Assembly (NCBI RefSeq): GCF_000234665.1 | Contig: NC_018335.1 | Coordinates: forward strand, 868,001-932,000 | DNA from: Leishmania mexicana MHOM/GT/2001/U1103 | Lineage: Eukaryota; Euglenozoa; Kinetoplastea; Trypanosomatida; Trypanosomatidae | DNA length: 64,000 nt | Direction: 5' to 3' | In this document: positions 1 to 12,283 of the stretch, in pieces | Layout of the letters: each line of letters opens with the position of its first letter | Position numbering within the stretch: position 1 is the stretch's first letter | Notes under the pieces: model-generated | The model's database searches: none | Told to the model about the DNA's origin: nothing | The model's input: the letters and a program-made list of their open reading frames with translations, nothing else | Made by a program: the position numbers and the translations under genes

Positions 1-1301
1 AAGCGAATGTCCATGTCGAGGGGGATGGGCACCTCGCACTGCCAGAGGACGTTCCCCGAGTCCATTGCCGTCTGCTCCGGTTTCATTTGAGTGATGCTCA
101 CGCCGCCCAACGTCTCGTTGCGACGCAGTGCGGTAAAGATGGGGCTGGCGCCGCGGTAGCGCGGGAGCAGCGAGGGGTGCATGTTGATCGCTGGTGGCAG
201 CACATGCAGCAGGCGCTTCGGCAGGAAGTAGCGGAAGGAGACGACAACGGTGAGGTCGTAGTCCGCCAGTGAACGCCCCTGATCGGCCCATGTGTGCGGA
301 GTCGAAGAGGACGCAGAACATGACGAAACGTCCTTCGTATTGGGCTTACCATTCGCTGACGGTGAAAGGGCGCCGGCTCCGCAGCGCGGCACAGATGACG
401 GCAGCGCATGTGAAACCCGGTGGCCCGACACGGGGGGGCTCCTGTAAAGATGATGTGCGTGTGAGCCTGTCGTACTGGCTGACACGTCTTTCCTGCTGGC
501 CAGCATCTCCTTCAGCAAGGCGCTCCGAGACAGCGACTTCGAGTCATCCACTGGGATGATAGGCAATCCGTGCTCGACGCAGTACCGCGCGACCGGATAC
601 TGGCGCGTGAACTTCTTGGCCGCCTCCTCTGGCGTCATCCCACGCGGAAGCGCCGGACACACCACAGTGATGTGATCACGCACGAATGCGTCCACCTCTG
701 CCATGGCCTCTTCGTTGTTTGCCCTGTGCCGTCCCTGCGATGATGGCGCTGCAGCCAAGGGTGACCAGTGCACATCACCTGCGTCGTCACTGCTGTTGCT
801 TGCCTTCGAGCACCGCAGCGCATTTTCCACGATGCAGCGCATACGTGCGTGAAGGGCTTCAAGTGCGGTGACTGAGACCACATCACCGCCGAACACCAGT
901 AGGCGCGGGACTCGCACACAAGCAGGCGGAGAGGCTTCGCGGACGCGAAGCTGCTCCACCATGGAAGGCATCGTGGAGCGAGGCGTAGCCGTGGCAGTGA
1001 AGGGCGCAGAGGAGGAAAGGGCGGAGCCGGCGACTCTCACCGTATCGATCGAGCACGCATTTACGCCGGTATCAGTCACAATGTTATGTGGGTTTACTCG
1101 CGCCTGAGAACGTGCTCCCGAGTGAGACAGCGATATGGCGGTGTAGGTGCGGGGCGTTCCGGCACGAACCGCTGCCAGTCCAGTGTGCCGTGTTCGAAAG
1201 CACCCCCGTTGGCCACTGCTGCGCCTGCGACACGTGTGAAGAGTAGCAGCAGTAAGACCAAAGGCCATGGGACTGCGGACGAGGGCGGGCATTGTGTGCA
1301 T
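1..1301 (-). CDS. FMT: Methionyl-tRNA formyltransferase, mitochondrial (3' end beyond the window)
   Basis: It formylates the methionine on initiator-type tRNA using 10-formyl-tetrahydrofolate; in trypanosomatids this acts on imported elongator tRNA-Met inside the mitochondrion. The minus frame is open from about 1700 down to position 1. The first in-frame ATG is at 1301 and a second at 1292, so the start could be either. The N-terminus is rich in Arg/Ser/Thr and lacks acidic residues, like a mitochondrial presequence. A Rossmann-type start (RLLVFGGD) lies near residue 135. The catalytic motif NMHPSLLPRYRGASPI lies near residues 373-388 with the expected Asn and His, and MDSGNVL supplies the catalytic Asp further on. 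About 80 Ser/His-rich residues between the Rossmann half and the catalytic motif form an insertion compared with bacterial enzymes. The C-terminal tRNA-binding domain is outside the window. Family assignment is confident. Confidence 0.88.
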   Translation of the reverse strand, partial: MHTMPALVRSPMAFGLTAATLHTCRRRSSGQRGCFRTRHTGLAAVRAGTPRTYTAISLSHSGARSQARVNPHNIVTDTGVNACSIDTVRVAGSALSSSAPFTATATPRSTMPSMVEQLRVREASPPACVRVPRLLVFGGDVVSVTALEALHARMRCIVENALRCSKASNSSDDAGDVHWSPLAAAPSSQGRHRANNEEAMAEVDAFVRDHITVVCPALPRGMTPEEAAKKFTRQYPVARYCVEHGLPIIPVDDSKSLSRSALLKEMLASRKDVSASTTGSHAHHLYRSPPVSGHRVSHALPSSVPRCGAGALSPSANGKPNTKDVSSCSASSSTPHTWADQGRSLADYDLTVVVSFRYFLPKRLLHVLPPAINMHPSLLPRYRGASPIFTALRRNETLGGVSITQMKPEQTAMDSGNVLWQCEVPIPLDMDIR

Positions 1302-3621
1302 ATGGTGAAGGGAGACAAGACACCGATAGTCATGCACCACCACCACCCCTTGACGGAAACGGGTCCGGGTAGGAGAAGAGAGAAGAGCCCGTATGCGGGA
1401 GGGGGACGGGTGGGCACCAACAACTCGAAGACCAGAACGCCCAAGGGAGAGAGGCGAAACACACGCACACTCACGCAGGCAAAAAGGGGTCTGCCCATAC
1501 CATACAGGGGGCTGTGCGATTCGCTCTCCCCGGGATTTTGTAATCCGCAACGAGAGGGGTGTGTGTGACGCGCAGGCACGCCAAAAAAAAATACAACACC
1601 GCTGACGGTGCGCTCGCGCTGATGGCGCTTTCACACGCCTGCAGGCGAAGGAAAATTCGCCGCTGAGACAGAGGTGGCGCCTAAGCCTAGACACACACAC
1701 ACACGCCCAGCGCGTGCTCAATTTCGTGCACCGACTGCGGGGCGAGTTTAGTGGAACGAGCGAAGGCGACGCCAGAACGGTCACGTATTAGCGTGCGGGC
1801 TACCGGAAAGGTTTTGGAATGCGGCGGGTGTCGAAGGAAGGAAATGGAAGGAGAAACAGACAAGATGGGATTGCAGAGAGCGAGAGATGGAGGAGGGGCG
1901 ACGATGCCACCGACGCCTCCGCGAGCACGGAAGAGACTTCGAAGCATCGAGAGACACGTATTTGTGGGCGTGCACATGAAGAAACCACTGTGGGTGCCAG
2001 CTTGCTGCACAACTGACAGGACGAACCTCTTGGTGCATCCTTTAGGCCAGCATCGCCGGACTGGTGGCAATCACTACTGTCGACCTGGATCGTGTACACA
2101 CGGCGCGATTCTTTCGCGTGGCCACCACGCAGCCACACTCACGCGGTTGATTGCTTTGCGGGGTCACCGCGCGCGCATCACGCAATATGCGAATGCCTTT
2201 GATTCTCTTTGTCGTCGCTGCTGCCGCACACAGGCAAGGAGCCGGAGAGGGGGTGTGGGGAGAAGAGGTGCTCCTATAAGCATCCCGGCAGGCTGTCCTC
2301 TTGCCCATCGCCACAACTGCCCGCACCGCCTTCCCACATCTTACTTGGTTTCGTATGGCTGCAGCCCTCAAGTGTTCGCTACCACACCTTCATCTGATAC
2401 ATTCATTGTATAGATACGGTGCATGTATACATTGTACATGTATTCTGCGTGGTTGTTTCACTCAATTCGTGCGTGTGTGCTTCCGCCGGGAGACGTGTCT
2501 GGTGGGCTCCAAGCAAAGGACAGGAGGGTGTGAGGAGGGGCATCACGTCCATCACCGTACAAAAAAAATGCGCGCGTGAGAGAGAGGAGGAAGAGTGAAG
2601 GGGGAGGGAGGGAGGGAGCCACGCTCAAAGGAAGTAGATGAGTCAGCAGCGAAAATGAAAAGGACGTCAGACGAAGCTCGACAACGATAGACGTTTGTAA
2701 AGGAGCGTCCGGAGCCCCACCCCGCCCCGCCTGTGAGTGCCATACAGAGAGGGAACGATGAAAAGCAAGGGGGATAAAGAGAGTGCGCGAGACTTGCCAG
2801 AAGCATCACTAATACACCGATGTGAAAAAAAAAAATTGGGCCAAAAGAAGAAGATCGTGCCGGGCAGTATACAACGCGGGGAATGGCAAGAGAAGGGAGC
2901 ACGACACCGCATTAAAGAACGAGGCAAGAGAACAAGGACACATGACTCTTGTGAGTAGACAAGGCCAAAGATAAAGTGGGCAAGAGAGAAACAGCCTCTG
3001 GGGGACGAGGGGGGGGGGCCAACAAGCAGGCGAGTAGAGTCATTGAAGGCGGTCTACACCTGGGAGGAGACCATGACGGGTACACACACAAAATAAAAGG
3101 AAAAACGAAATTAGGAGTAACAGTGATCAGTCTACCGTTGCTGATATCCCCCCCCCCTTCAGTATGTGTGGGTGTGTGGGCGTGTGTCCCCTTTTCGCGT
3201 GCCTGAGAGTCGGTGTCTGCGCTGTTTCTAGCGTATCGGGGCTTCTTCTAGTGAAGCATTCCTCTACCTCTCTGCATGCCTCTTCAGAGGCCTCTTCTGT
3301 TTGGCCCGTTTCATGCCTTCCTTTCCGATGCTCCGCGCTTCGTCGCTAATATACACAAGCTTGTGCCTTTTTTATGGTGCGCGGGGAGTGCGTGCCACAA
3401 GACAGACAAGCCGTCGGACTCAGTGGCGAGCGCCAAGGAGAAAAAAAACGGACGCGCGCACACACCCGGACACAGACACACAAACGTGCACAAAAAAACA
3501 CGTGCTCGTACACTCGCACCACGGTCTCCTCCTCTATGGACAGTACAGGGTGAAAGCGAAGAGGAGAGCGCGAGCGAGAGAGAGAGGGGGTGGGTGGGTG
3601 GTATGATACAAGAGATGTGCA

Positions 3622-3657
3622 ATATTTATATTTATATATTCATATATATATATATAT
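3622..3657. repeat. AT-rich microsatellite patch
   Basis: A run built almost only of A and T, with (AT)n at its right end, stands out in a GC-rich window. A second similar patch lies at about 43440-43460. Confidence 0.8.
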
Positions 3658-4519
3658 GCGTACAAGGAACGAAATCGAACCCCAAAGAGAGAGAGAGGCG
3701 CGTCTGCCCTGAGACGGCGATCGCACGACGTGAGGCGCGGACCGCAACGCGAAAAATGAGGAAAGACGAAAAAAGAAAGAAAACACGCATGCATGGTGGA
3801 TAAGGGCATGCATACATCTTTCTTCTGTGTGTGGGTCAGAACGCGCGACAACCAAAAGGAGAGGGCAGGAAGCCGACAAGACAACACTGCTTGAGGAGGG
3901 GGTGGGGGGCGGACGACTGCCAGCTTCACGGTGGTTGGACGGAGGAGGCTAACGTGTCATCCTGGCAGCAAAAGAGAAACAGCCAACAACGACCATGAAC
4001 GAACAAGAAAAAAAACAGAGAAGGTAGGGAACTTAAGACGAGAAGCATACAACACACACACAACTCAAAGAGAGAGCGAGTGAGAAGTAGCCACACGGTA
4101 TACGTGTCTGTGAACATTGCTTCTACGCCCCCCCCCTCCCCTTCTCCGCTTACTTTTCGTCTTCGCCCCATCCGTGCTTGTCGTTCTTCTGCGGGGCCAT
4201 TTGTACGTGCTCTTTCCTAATCTTATATATACATACATATCGGCGTCCTTTTCCACCCCGAAGCAGTCAAAGACGACTGAGGCAGTTGCATGGCGATCCG
4301 GGGTACGGTCGAGGGAGGGTGCGAGGGGGGGGGGCGAAAACGGGTTAAGATGGACAATGGAAACGTCCCGCACAACACTGTGCTCAAAATCTTTGTTCTT
4401 TTCCCGTCCCCCCCCTTCCCCTGTGGACCTGCGCGCGCCTCTTCCTGCGGAGCGATGCAAGAGCTCACCGTCAACAACAACACCACCAACAGCAACAGAG
4501 CGGGGCCTTTTCCTTTTCG

Positions 4520-5125
4520 TTTTTTCGGCGTGTCCATTTCTCTGCCACAGAACGTGCGGCCAACTCTGCCAGGCCCGCCACAGGCCCCCGTCGCCTGGTG
4601 CGAGGCAGCACAAGACACGCAAGACAGCAATGCGCCAACTCACCCATCTGAGCACCGCGCCTGCCTCCAACCGCCACCCACACACCCGCATCGCAGGCCG
4701 TCCACCTGGTGCATCCCTCAGAGTGGCTTAGGCCACCATCGCCCGTGGGCAGCGAGGGCCGGCGGTGGGCCACGGCGTTCGAGCCGCGCGGGCACTCTTG
4801 CCTACCATATGGGCGGTGCACACGTGCTCACTGTCGCGGGTCGCCCCGACGCAGCGCCACCCACGACATGAGCGCCGACATCAGCAGCAATGCATCGCTC
4901 GCACTCCCCTACGTCGTTGGCGCTTCACCCGGCCACCACCAGAGGTGGTGCGGCATTGGCAGCGATAGGGGGTTGCCTGGCTTCCCTCCCCCACACAGCG
5001 AGAGTGGGGGTGGGGGTGCACTGGGCAGTGAGACATCACGCACGGAGGCATGTCCTCCACCCCTCCGCCTCCCTCCCGTCATTCGGAAAGGCAAGAGAAA
5101 ACGGGAACACGAAATACAAAAGAAA
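4520..5125 (+). mobile_element. SIDER-like retroposon, copy A1
   Basis: This 606-bp block recurs at 13086-13691 with no difference that I can see, in the same orientation. It is also clearly related, more distantly, to the block at 62653-63199 read in reverse; for example both carry the stretch from CATATG through GTGCTC to GACGCAGCGCC and end at TCATTCGG. Size, dispersed copies, intergenic position and an A-rich right end after TCATTCGG fit the Leishmania SIDER2 class of degenerate retroposons, which encode nothing. If the A-rich end is the tail, this copy is antisense to the surrounding genes. ORFs crossing it on either strand are chance. No clear target-site duplication is visible. Confidence 0.7.
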
Positions 5126-5512
5126 GCAACTCAAGGAAAATGTGCCCATGACGAGCACACGAGCTCCGAAGGGGAGACGCACCAGCATCGCAGCACAAAG
5201 GCCGCTGTACAAAAGGGGAGGGGAAAGGCAAACGGAAAGGGCGCACGAAAACACCGAGAAAAGAGTGTGTCATGCATTGTACACACACACACACATGTAA
5301 ATGTGTAGAAAATAAAGAAGGCGCAGGGGGTGGGCGAGCGTCATGTGCGGCGGTGACAGCTGGAAAGGGAATGAGAGATTCGACGGGGGCTTGAGTGCAG
5401 CAAGCAGCGGCATTCGTCGTTTTTTTTTCGCGCCTTCTACTCCCTCCCTCTCTCGCACCACCCAGGAAACCACTCAAGGGCCTCGCGGGTTGTCGCCTCG
5501 CCTACATAGTAG

Positions 5513-5537
5513 CACACACACACACACACACACACAC
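5513..5537. repeat. CA dinucleotide tract
   Basis: Uninterrupted (CA)n in intergenic DNA. Confidence 0.9.
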
Positions 5538-6239
5538 TTAGACAGACGTGAGAGGGTGTGAGGGAGAGAGAGAGGAGAGAGAACACTAGACGTCTGTTGC
5601 GCGCCTCATGAGGAAGGAGAGCCGGAGAGGGGCGAAGGGGGAAGGGGACACATGCAGCTTTTTTTTTGTTGTTGTTGTTGTTGTTCATCTTCTTCTTCCT
5701 TGCGCAATATCATCCACATGCGAAAGAAACAACAAAAAAAAAGAAAAAAAAATCGAAATCACGTTTGCCGGAACGAGCAAGATGTGGTGAGTGGCAAGCG
5801 CACCATACAAAGGCCCCGTCCGCACGATAGAGCGCGGGGGATGGAGGAAGGAGGGCAGCACAGCATTCCGTGGTGTCTACCAGAGCCGTGTTAAGACATG
5901 CTCCTCGTCAGCTACTCGGCATCGAGCCATCTTTCTCTTTGTGTCGCCAATAGGTGATGCGAATCGCGGTGGGTGGCAGAAGGCGCAGAAAGAATGGGGG
6001 AGCTTGGGATTGCCGCCCAGTGTGCTTGTCACCGCCACCACACGTGTCACACGCAGAGAAGGGCGCACACGTACGTACACACACACAGAGACATCAAGGC
6101 CCAAACCGCACCCACTACAAGGGAAGAAAATAAAAAGTATGAAAGTCCCCCCTGCGCCCACAGGCGCCGACATGTGTGTGGGGGGGGGCGCCTTTTTTAT
6201 CGATCGCCACGGAGCACTCCTCGTGCCGTCTTGGATTGT

Positions 6240-7355
6240 TCAGATTCCTCGAAAGACAATGTCCTCGCAGTGTTGGTACTCCTTCCTGTGCACAAAGACG
6301 GTGCAGCCCAGTTCTTGGAAGAGCCACTTTTCACATTGTCCAAGGTGGGCAGGCGCGATACGGGGAGGGGGCCGACTCGGCATCAACTTGGCCGAGGTGG
6401 TCGCAGTAGAAGCGGTCGGGGCGACAGTAGCGCAGTGCTCCTGCAACGAGCGCTTCTCGTCACGGAACTTGTTCAGCGCATTCGCCAGCGAGGACGTATT
6501 ATAGACGACATCGCCGTGGAACTTGCCGGCGATCAAGAGAAGCGCCACGATGCGGCGGCGTGTGTTGTGGCGGTTAAAGACATCACCGAGGCTGTTGGTG
6601 CTGGAGCTGTGAATGCGCTCTTTCAACTCGGATACACGATCGTTCATCGTGATGTCGTCGTTGTCGATGTGGCTGGCGTCGCTGGAGGTGCTGCTGCACA
6701 CGTGCGTGAGTGTGGGGGGCGAGGTCTGCACGCCGGAGGTGTAGCTGCAGCGAACGGGTGAGTCTACCGCGCTGGCATCGTCGCGGTCCGCCTCGGCGTG
6801 CGGGGCACGCCAGCTTGGATAGCGGGAGGTTAGGCGGTTCACCAAGCACAAGGCGTAGATCAGCACCTCGGCCGAGAACCACGTTTCGTTAACGTAGAGC
6901 AAGTCGATGATGTCGTCCGCCTCGTAGCCGGTCAGCGTGTGAAGAAGGAGCTTAGCGTTGACCGCAATGTGAGCGCGCAGCGCAGCGTCCTCAGCGGACA
7001 GCTTGTAGAGCGGAGGGACGTTGGCGCCGTACGGGTGCAGCGAGAGCACCCGTGAGAAAAGCGGTAATGCAGCAGCAGTAGCTGTCACATCAGGCGTGTT
7101 GCAGCGCGTGCTCGCACACTCGGGAATTGCAGTCGACCCTGCTGACACCGAGGACGCGTTTGAAGACGATGCGTTCTCGCTGATCTCAGACGTGGAGGTC
7201 ATCTGCAGCGCTGTGTCGAGCTCATGGAGGAGTGTGATATGCGTTGTGCAGGATGCGTTCTCGCACTCGTCGCTCATCATTGAGTAGCGCGCGGAGTTTG
7301 CAAGGAAGCGGAGCGCTTCGCTGTTTGCCGAGTCACACAAAGATGAAAACTGCAT
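6240..7355 (-). CDS. Cyclin-like protein, PHO80-type, with split cyclin box
   Basis: Predicted 371 residues, ATG at 7355, TGA at 6240. Two blocks resemble a cyclin box. Residues about 137-180 (LTGYEADDIIDLL and AEVLIYALCLVNRL) match the first helices of PHO80-like cyclins. Residues about 266-297 (RRRIVALLLIAGKFHGDVVY) match the helix that usually reads LLxxxxxAxKFxDD. CEKWLFQELGC near 341-351 corresponds to a later helix. About 85 Ser/Asp-rich residues (181-265) separate the first two blocks, an insertion that ordinary cyclins lack. Such proteins activate cyclin-dependent (CRK) kinases in trypanosomatids; that role is inferred from the family. Upstream, a GA tract (about 7473-7490) followed by an AG at 7442-7443 in the transcript sense is a plausible spliced-leader acceptor, which supports ATG 7355. 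The gene sits between two identical SIDER-like copies. Confidence 0.65.
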   Translation of the reverse strand: MQFSSLCDSANSEALRFLANSARYSMMSDECENASCTTHITLLHELDTALQMTSTSEISENASSSNASSVSAGSTAIPECASTRCNTPDVTATAAALPLFSRVLSLHPYGANVPPLYKLSAEDAALRAHIAVNAKLLLHTLTGYEADDIIDLLYVNETWFSAEVLIYALCLVNRLTSRYPSWRAPHAEADRDDASAVDSPVRCSYTSGVQTSPPTLTHVCSSTSSDASHIDNDDITMNDRVSELKERIHSSSTNSLGDVFNRHNTRRRIVALLLIAGKFHGDVVYNTSSLANALNKFRDEKRSLQEHCATVAPTASTATTSAKLMPSRPPPRIAPAHLGQCEKWLFQELGCTVFVHRKEYQHCEDIVFRGI

Positions 7356-7441
7356 GCAGGTGAATCACACGTAACAGACACAGAAAAGGTGGAGAGAGTG
7401 AAAGAGTGCGAGAGCACCAGCGACGCCAACACACGACGCGA

Positions 7442-7490
7442 CTTCACGAACAGGAGCACACAGGCCCACACGCAGAGAGAGAGAGAGAGA
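7442..7490 (-). promoter_or_regulatory. Candidate spliced-leader acceptor for the cyclin-like gene
   Basis: In transcript sense a CT tract (7473-7490) is followed, about 30 nt later, by the first AG (7442-7443), and the ATG lies about 86 nt further downstream. This is the usual arrangement for trans-splicing. Inferred from sequence only. Confidence 0.4.
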
Positions 7491-8048
7491 CAACAGAACT
7501 ATACGAAAAAAAAAAGAAAAACGAAATACCCGCTGCAAGACGAGCGGAATACACACAAGAAACGATGAGGTGAGTCTTTTTCCCGCGCTGCTCACTAAGC
7601 ACGAAAAACGCGACACGAAAAGGGGACCGAAAGGCAAGAAAAAGGCGCAGCGTACCGAAGGGGAGGGGGAGGGGAATACGCACGCGTGTATGTGTGCGTG
7701 AGCTCCCGCTATCTGAATGGGAGGTGAAAATCAAGCAAGAAATAGATATATAACAAGTCAAGACGCAGACGGACGGACGCACACACGCGTGCCCGAACTG
7801 GACAGAGGACGTTACCGCACAAAAGGGCGGGAGGAAGACGGGCGGAGAAGAACACCAACGCAGTGTTGGACGAATGGAGAAGGGGTAATCCGCAGTTGGT
7901 AGAGAAACAAAAGAACGAGTCAACACACGCACACACGCACAAAAAGGGGAAGCAGAGGGGGACGAATAGGGCGAGCAAGCTAAAGACAGAGAGTGAACGA
8001 AGAAGAAGAGCACCGCCTGCGCGCCGACTGGAGCCGATCCGTCTTTTG

Positions 8049-8086
8049 CGTGTGTGTGTGTGTGTCTGTGTGTGTGTGTGTGTCTG
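8049..8086. repeat. TG dinucleotide tract
   Basis: (TG)n with one C interruption. Confidence 0.9.
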
Positions 8087-10634
8087 TTTAGTGGCGACTT
8101 ATTGCTGTTACTCGTCTTCACTACACTTCGATTGCTTTTTTTGTGGCACACAATGCCGTCTGTTGGTACGCTTTAGTGTTTCTTGCAACGAGAGTCGGCA
8201 CCGGTGCACCTACAGCTGCTAAAAATCTGAAACTGGGAAGAGGATGGAGGTTGTTGTGTGTCGGCAGGAGAGGGGGGCTGAGGAAGAACGGCGTAGTGGC
8301 GGGTGCGTGGAGTGACAAAAAAAAAAGTGATGGAGACACGCAGAAAGAGTGGCACGGCAGGAGAGGGGAAGAGAGGGTAATATATGGCAGCAGATAAATT
8401 GGGAAGGAGAGAGGGAGGGGGGCGGGCAAACAAATTAGAGCTCAATGAAGCAACCGAATAGCGGCAAACACACCGACACGCCAGCAGAAAAAAAAAGGGC
8501 AAGACAGCAGAAGAACTTGGCCGTGACAGCGCCAAACACATCCAAGATGAACACGCAGCGAGAGGGGAAGAGAGAGTGGGGGAGGGAGAGAGGGGAGGGA
8601 GGTAGATGAGTAACCAACAGGAGAAGACGTACAAAAACAACGAGCGACGAGAAACAACAGAGAACAAGCAGAGAATTCGAAAAAGAAAAAAACGAAGAAA
8701 GTTGTCCGTTTCTTGTGTGCGTGTCGCTCCGGAGAGGACGGTGTGGGGGGTGAAGGGGGGTGAGCTGTCGAGGAGGCGGCTGACGCAAAAGACACACACA
8801 CACAGACAATGAGCAAGAAAGAAAACAAAAAAGCCTATGACAGGAACAAAAGGAGAAGAGAGATGGAGTGGAGGGGGTGGGGAGGGATAAGGAGCGCGCT
8901 GTATGTGTGTCTGTTTGTGTCCGTGCGTGCAATGCGCTTGATGTTTGGTGTCAAACGATATGCGCCTGGAGGGACGGAGTCGGAGTGAGAGGGAGGGAGG
9001 CAGAAAAAGGGAAGAAGAAGTTGCTTAGCAAGAGGCACGGAAACGTACTTCTGGTGTTTTCCCAGCCCTGAACGTTTTTTTTTGTTTTCCTCTCTGAACG
9101 CAGAAGCGCGATCCTCCTCCCCTCCAAAAAAAAGCCGCTCACGTCTGACGGGAGCTTCCCTAACGTGTTCGCTCCCCTTCGTTTTGTTTTTTCGTTTGTC
9201 CCGTTCCCTTTCCCCCTTTTCTTTCTTGTTTCCTATGGCCACTTCTGCTGCTAAACGGTGTCTTTTGTGTGTGTGTGTGTGTGGAGAATGTCCGACACGG
9301 TATGGTGAATGGCGGGTGGTGATTGTGATGCTGATGAGGATAGGGATGGTGCAGAACAGCCTCGTACACAACGAGTAACAACAACAACGAGGAACAGGAA
9401 AAAAAATGAAACGGGAGGGGAGGATGAAACACGCGGGTTGACAAAAAGGGATAGAGAGAGGGAGAGGGCTGGAAAGAAAGAAAGGGGCACCAACGCCACG
9501 CCTCTCCTTTTCTTTCTATGATGTTTATTCGTTGTTCGTGTTTCCGCGGCTACACAACAAGAAGACAGACTGACGGTTCGAAAGGGAAAGCGTGTGCAGG
9601 ATGGGCAAGACGGCGAGGGGGAGAGTGACGCCGCGGCTTCTTTTTGGGGGAGGGGGGATTCCTTTGCCTTCCTCTGCTCGTCTGCGTTCCGTTACACGTG
9701 CACACCGAGTAAAACACGCTACAGACCCCCGCCTCTGCTTTGTGAAAGAGTGATGAAGGCGTGAGTGGGCCCTGCTGAGAAGGTTCAAAAATGTGCGATC
9801 TAGGTACAGAGAGAGTGCGCGAGATGGGTGAGTCGACGCGGCGCTGCGTACACGAGAGGAGGAAAAGTGGGGCGGAGAAAAACAAAGCAACGAAAATGAA
9901 AACGAAAGGCAAAGAGGGAACGACAAGAGGAAAGTGCAAACAAAGCGAGTGGCAGAAGCGAAACGCGTGCTTGTGTGTGTGTGGGGGGGGAGCGCACACG
10001 GAGATGCAACAGAGGGGCGCACTTGGAAGCCACAGGACACAACAACGAAAAGATAACAAGCGGTGAAGAGTCGAAGGAGAGGGAGAGGGAGAGGGAGAGG
10101 AAGAGGGAGACAGAAAGCAGCGTAAAGACGAACAAGGAAGGGAGGCACAGCGGGAGGGTAACGAGAAAATGTGAAACGAAAAAAGTGAATGAGCAGACAC
10201 TAAGGAAGGCTTACACACAACGAAGAAAACGCAAAGCGAGCCGGATGTCAAGGAAAGCTAAATCCTGAAAACACAGTTCCTCTACTATATCAGAGAGAGA
10301 AAGATCCTGCAGGAACAGTAAAATGTCGATTTTGTACACGATAGCAGGAAAGCACAGCAACAAAAGGCGCGTTGGGCAGGCAAAGGGAAACAACCACAAT
10401 GTAAAAAGAGGGGCAGTGCGTAGAAGGAAAAGGTGGTTGCCTTTTGCTGTCCACCGTGTCTTCCTCCGTAGCGTATCGCGTCGTCGTTGCTGATCGGGCA
10501 ATCTTCGACTGCTTCTCAAATATCCGTGTGTGCAGCCGCGACTTCCTTCTTCTGCTGATATAGCCCTTTTCCTTTCCCTTACTTATTCTTTGCCGTCCTC
10601 GTTGCTTGCGTCCGCTGCAATGAGTAGGCGGCAT

Positions 10635-10662
10635 GCACACACACACACACACACACACACAC
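10635..10662. repeat. CA dinucleotide tract
   Basis: Uninterrupted (CA)n. Confidence 0.9.
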
Positions 10663-12248
10663 CGTGACACTTGGGCCTGACGCTTTCGTACGGCTGCACC
10701 TTGTTTTTTTTGTTTCTGCGTGACTCAGCTGCTGCCGCTGCTCTCCCTATGACACGCCTCGCCTAGCTCAGCCACGCCGCAAAGGTGCGCCGTACACGGG
10801 CAAAATGCAAGCACGAGATTCTGATGCGGTTCCCCGTTTTCAGCCGCTGTTTTTTTTTGTTTTTCTCGCTTGCGTGGCCTTATCTCTGCGTTGGTCCACA
10901 CCACAGATCGTAGTTTGCGGTCAGGTGTCTCTTGTACAAAGCGTTCTGCCGAAAGGCGCTTGTCGGCGTGTGCCTATACACGTGTGCGTGTGTCGCGCGT
11001 TCGCCCACCTCCCTCCTCCTCTCCCTTGAGCACACTCGTACGCTGCTTACTTCCCTGGATTCTCCCGTCCAGCAGACGACGAGCGAGACACGAAATACAG
11101 TCAAACAGGGTCAACGTGAGCCGGAGGAGCGGGAAGTATACGAGAAAGAGAGAAGGTTTCAGAAAGTAATGTGCCTGTTACGCCTTCTTCCCTCTCTTTG
11201 AACGGTGGTTGCGTCGTGTCTGTCGAGTATGTCGAGGAAACCAATGAGTGATACTCAGAAACGAAAATGGGCAACGCCTCGCGCGCCAATCTGCGGAGAT
11301 GAAGAAGGTGGTGATGGTTACCGTGGTGGTGGAAGGGGAGAAGAAGCAAGGAAAAGGGGAGGGGGAGGTGGTGCTCGAAACCAAATCCGCACGAACAGAG
11401 AACAGAAAGTACAAGGGCACAACAACAACGAACAAGAACAACGCACACACACGCGCGCGCGGGAAGAGAGGTGCAAAATGCAGAGAAATTGAAATGAGAG
11501 TCGCAGAAGTAGATAAAGTGACACGTCCGGTGAAACGGGAGGAAGTGGTGAGATGGGCAGTAGTACCCAGTCGTCGTTAAGTGGTAATACCACACACACA
11601 CACACACACACTGGCTTACTCACAGAAAGGTAACGGCAGCGAGAGGAAAGCGGAGGGGGAAAGTAGGCGTGTATCCGGGATGGGAAGCGAGGCTAGTTGG
11701 ATAGTGACGCCAAGAAGGAAACTAAAAAAAAAACAGAGCGGACTAAGCGCCGAGACCTCTTTCAATGTTTTCTCTGTGTGTATGTGTGTGTGTGTGTGCG
11801 TTCGCTCCTTTCTGGCAAAGACGCACCACCGTTGTGTGCCGCTGTCTGTTTTGTATGTTTCCTTCTTCCTTCTCTGCAGTGGCGGAGGCACCGAATCGGA
11901 GCACGAGAAATGGAAAAAAAGAAGGCGAAGGCGCGACTCTGACCTTCTCCGTGAACGTGTGTACGTGTGTGTGTGTGTATCAATGCGGATATGTGCGCAA
12001 GTGTTGCATTGCGTAAACAGAGCGAGCGAGCGAGCGAGAGAATCCCCGTATTGTGGCGCGTTTACGTCTGTGTGGGTGGAGGATGTGAAATGGGTATGAT
12101 AATGTGGTGAGAGGGTTTTTCTTTTTTCGTGCTGTTGTGTGTCTGTGCGAGTGCGCGTCGGGGCGAAGGATGAGGAGATGGGGACGAGTGAAAATTAAAA
12201 ACAAAACGAACAACAGTCGAACTCGCTTTGCTCCGCTTCCCCCCTACA

Positions 12249-12250
<2 letters not shown>

Positions 12251-12281
<31 letters not shown>
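12251..12281. repeat. GT dinucleotide tract
   Basis: Uninterrupted (GT)n. Confidence 0.9.

Positions 12282-12283
<2 letters not shown>

Larger units (their letters stand above)
1302..6239. other. Intergenic region, 4.9 kb, no gene seen
   Basis: This lies between the cyclin-like stop and the formyltransferase start, so it should hold the cyclin 3' UTR and the formyltransferase 5' region. It contains one SIDER-like element (4520-5125), a CA tract (about 5513-5537), a TTG run (about 5669-5686) and an AT-only patch (about 3622-3657). Plus-strand sequence is purine-rich through much of 2560-4080, giving pyrimidine tracts in the transcript. The ORFs here are low-complexity and show no family features. 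Confidence 0.6.
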
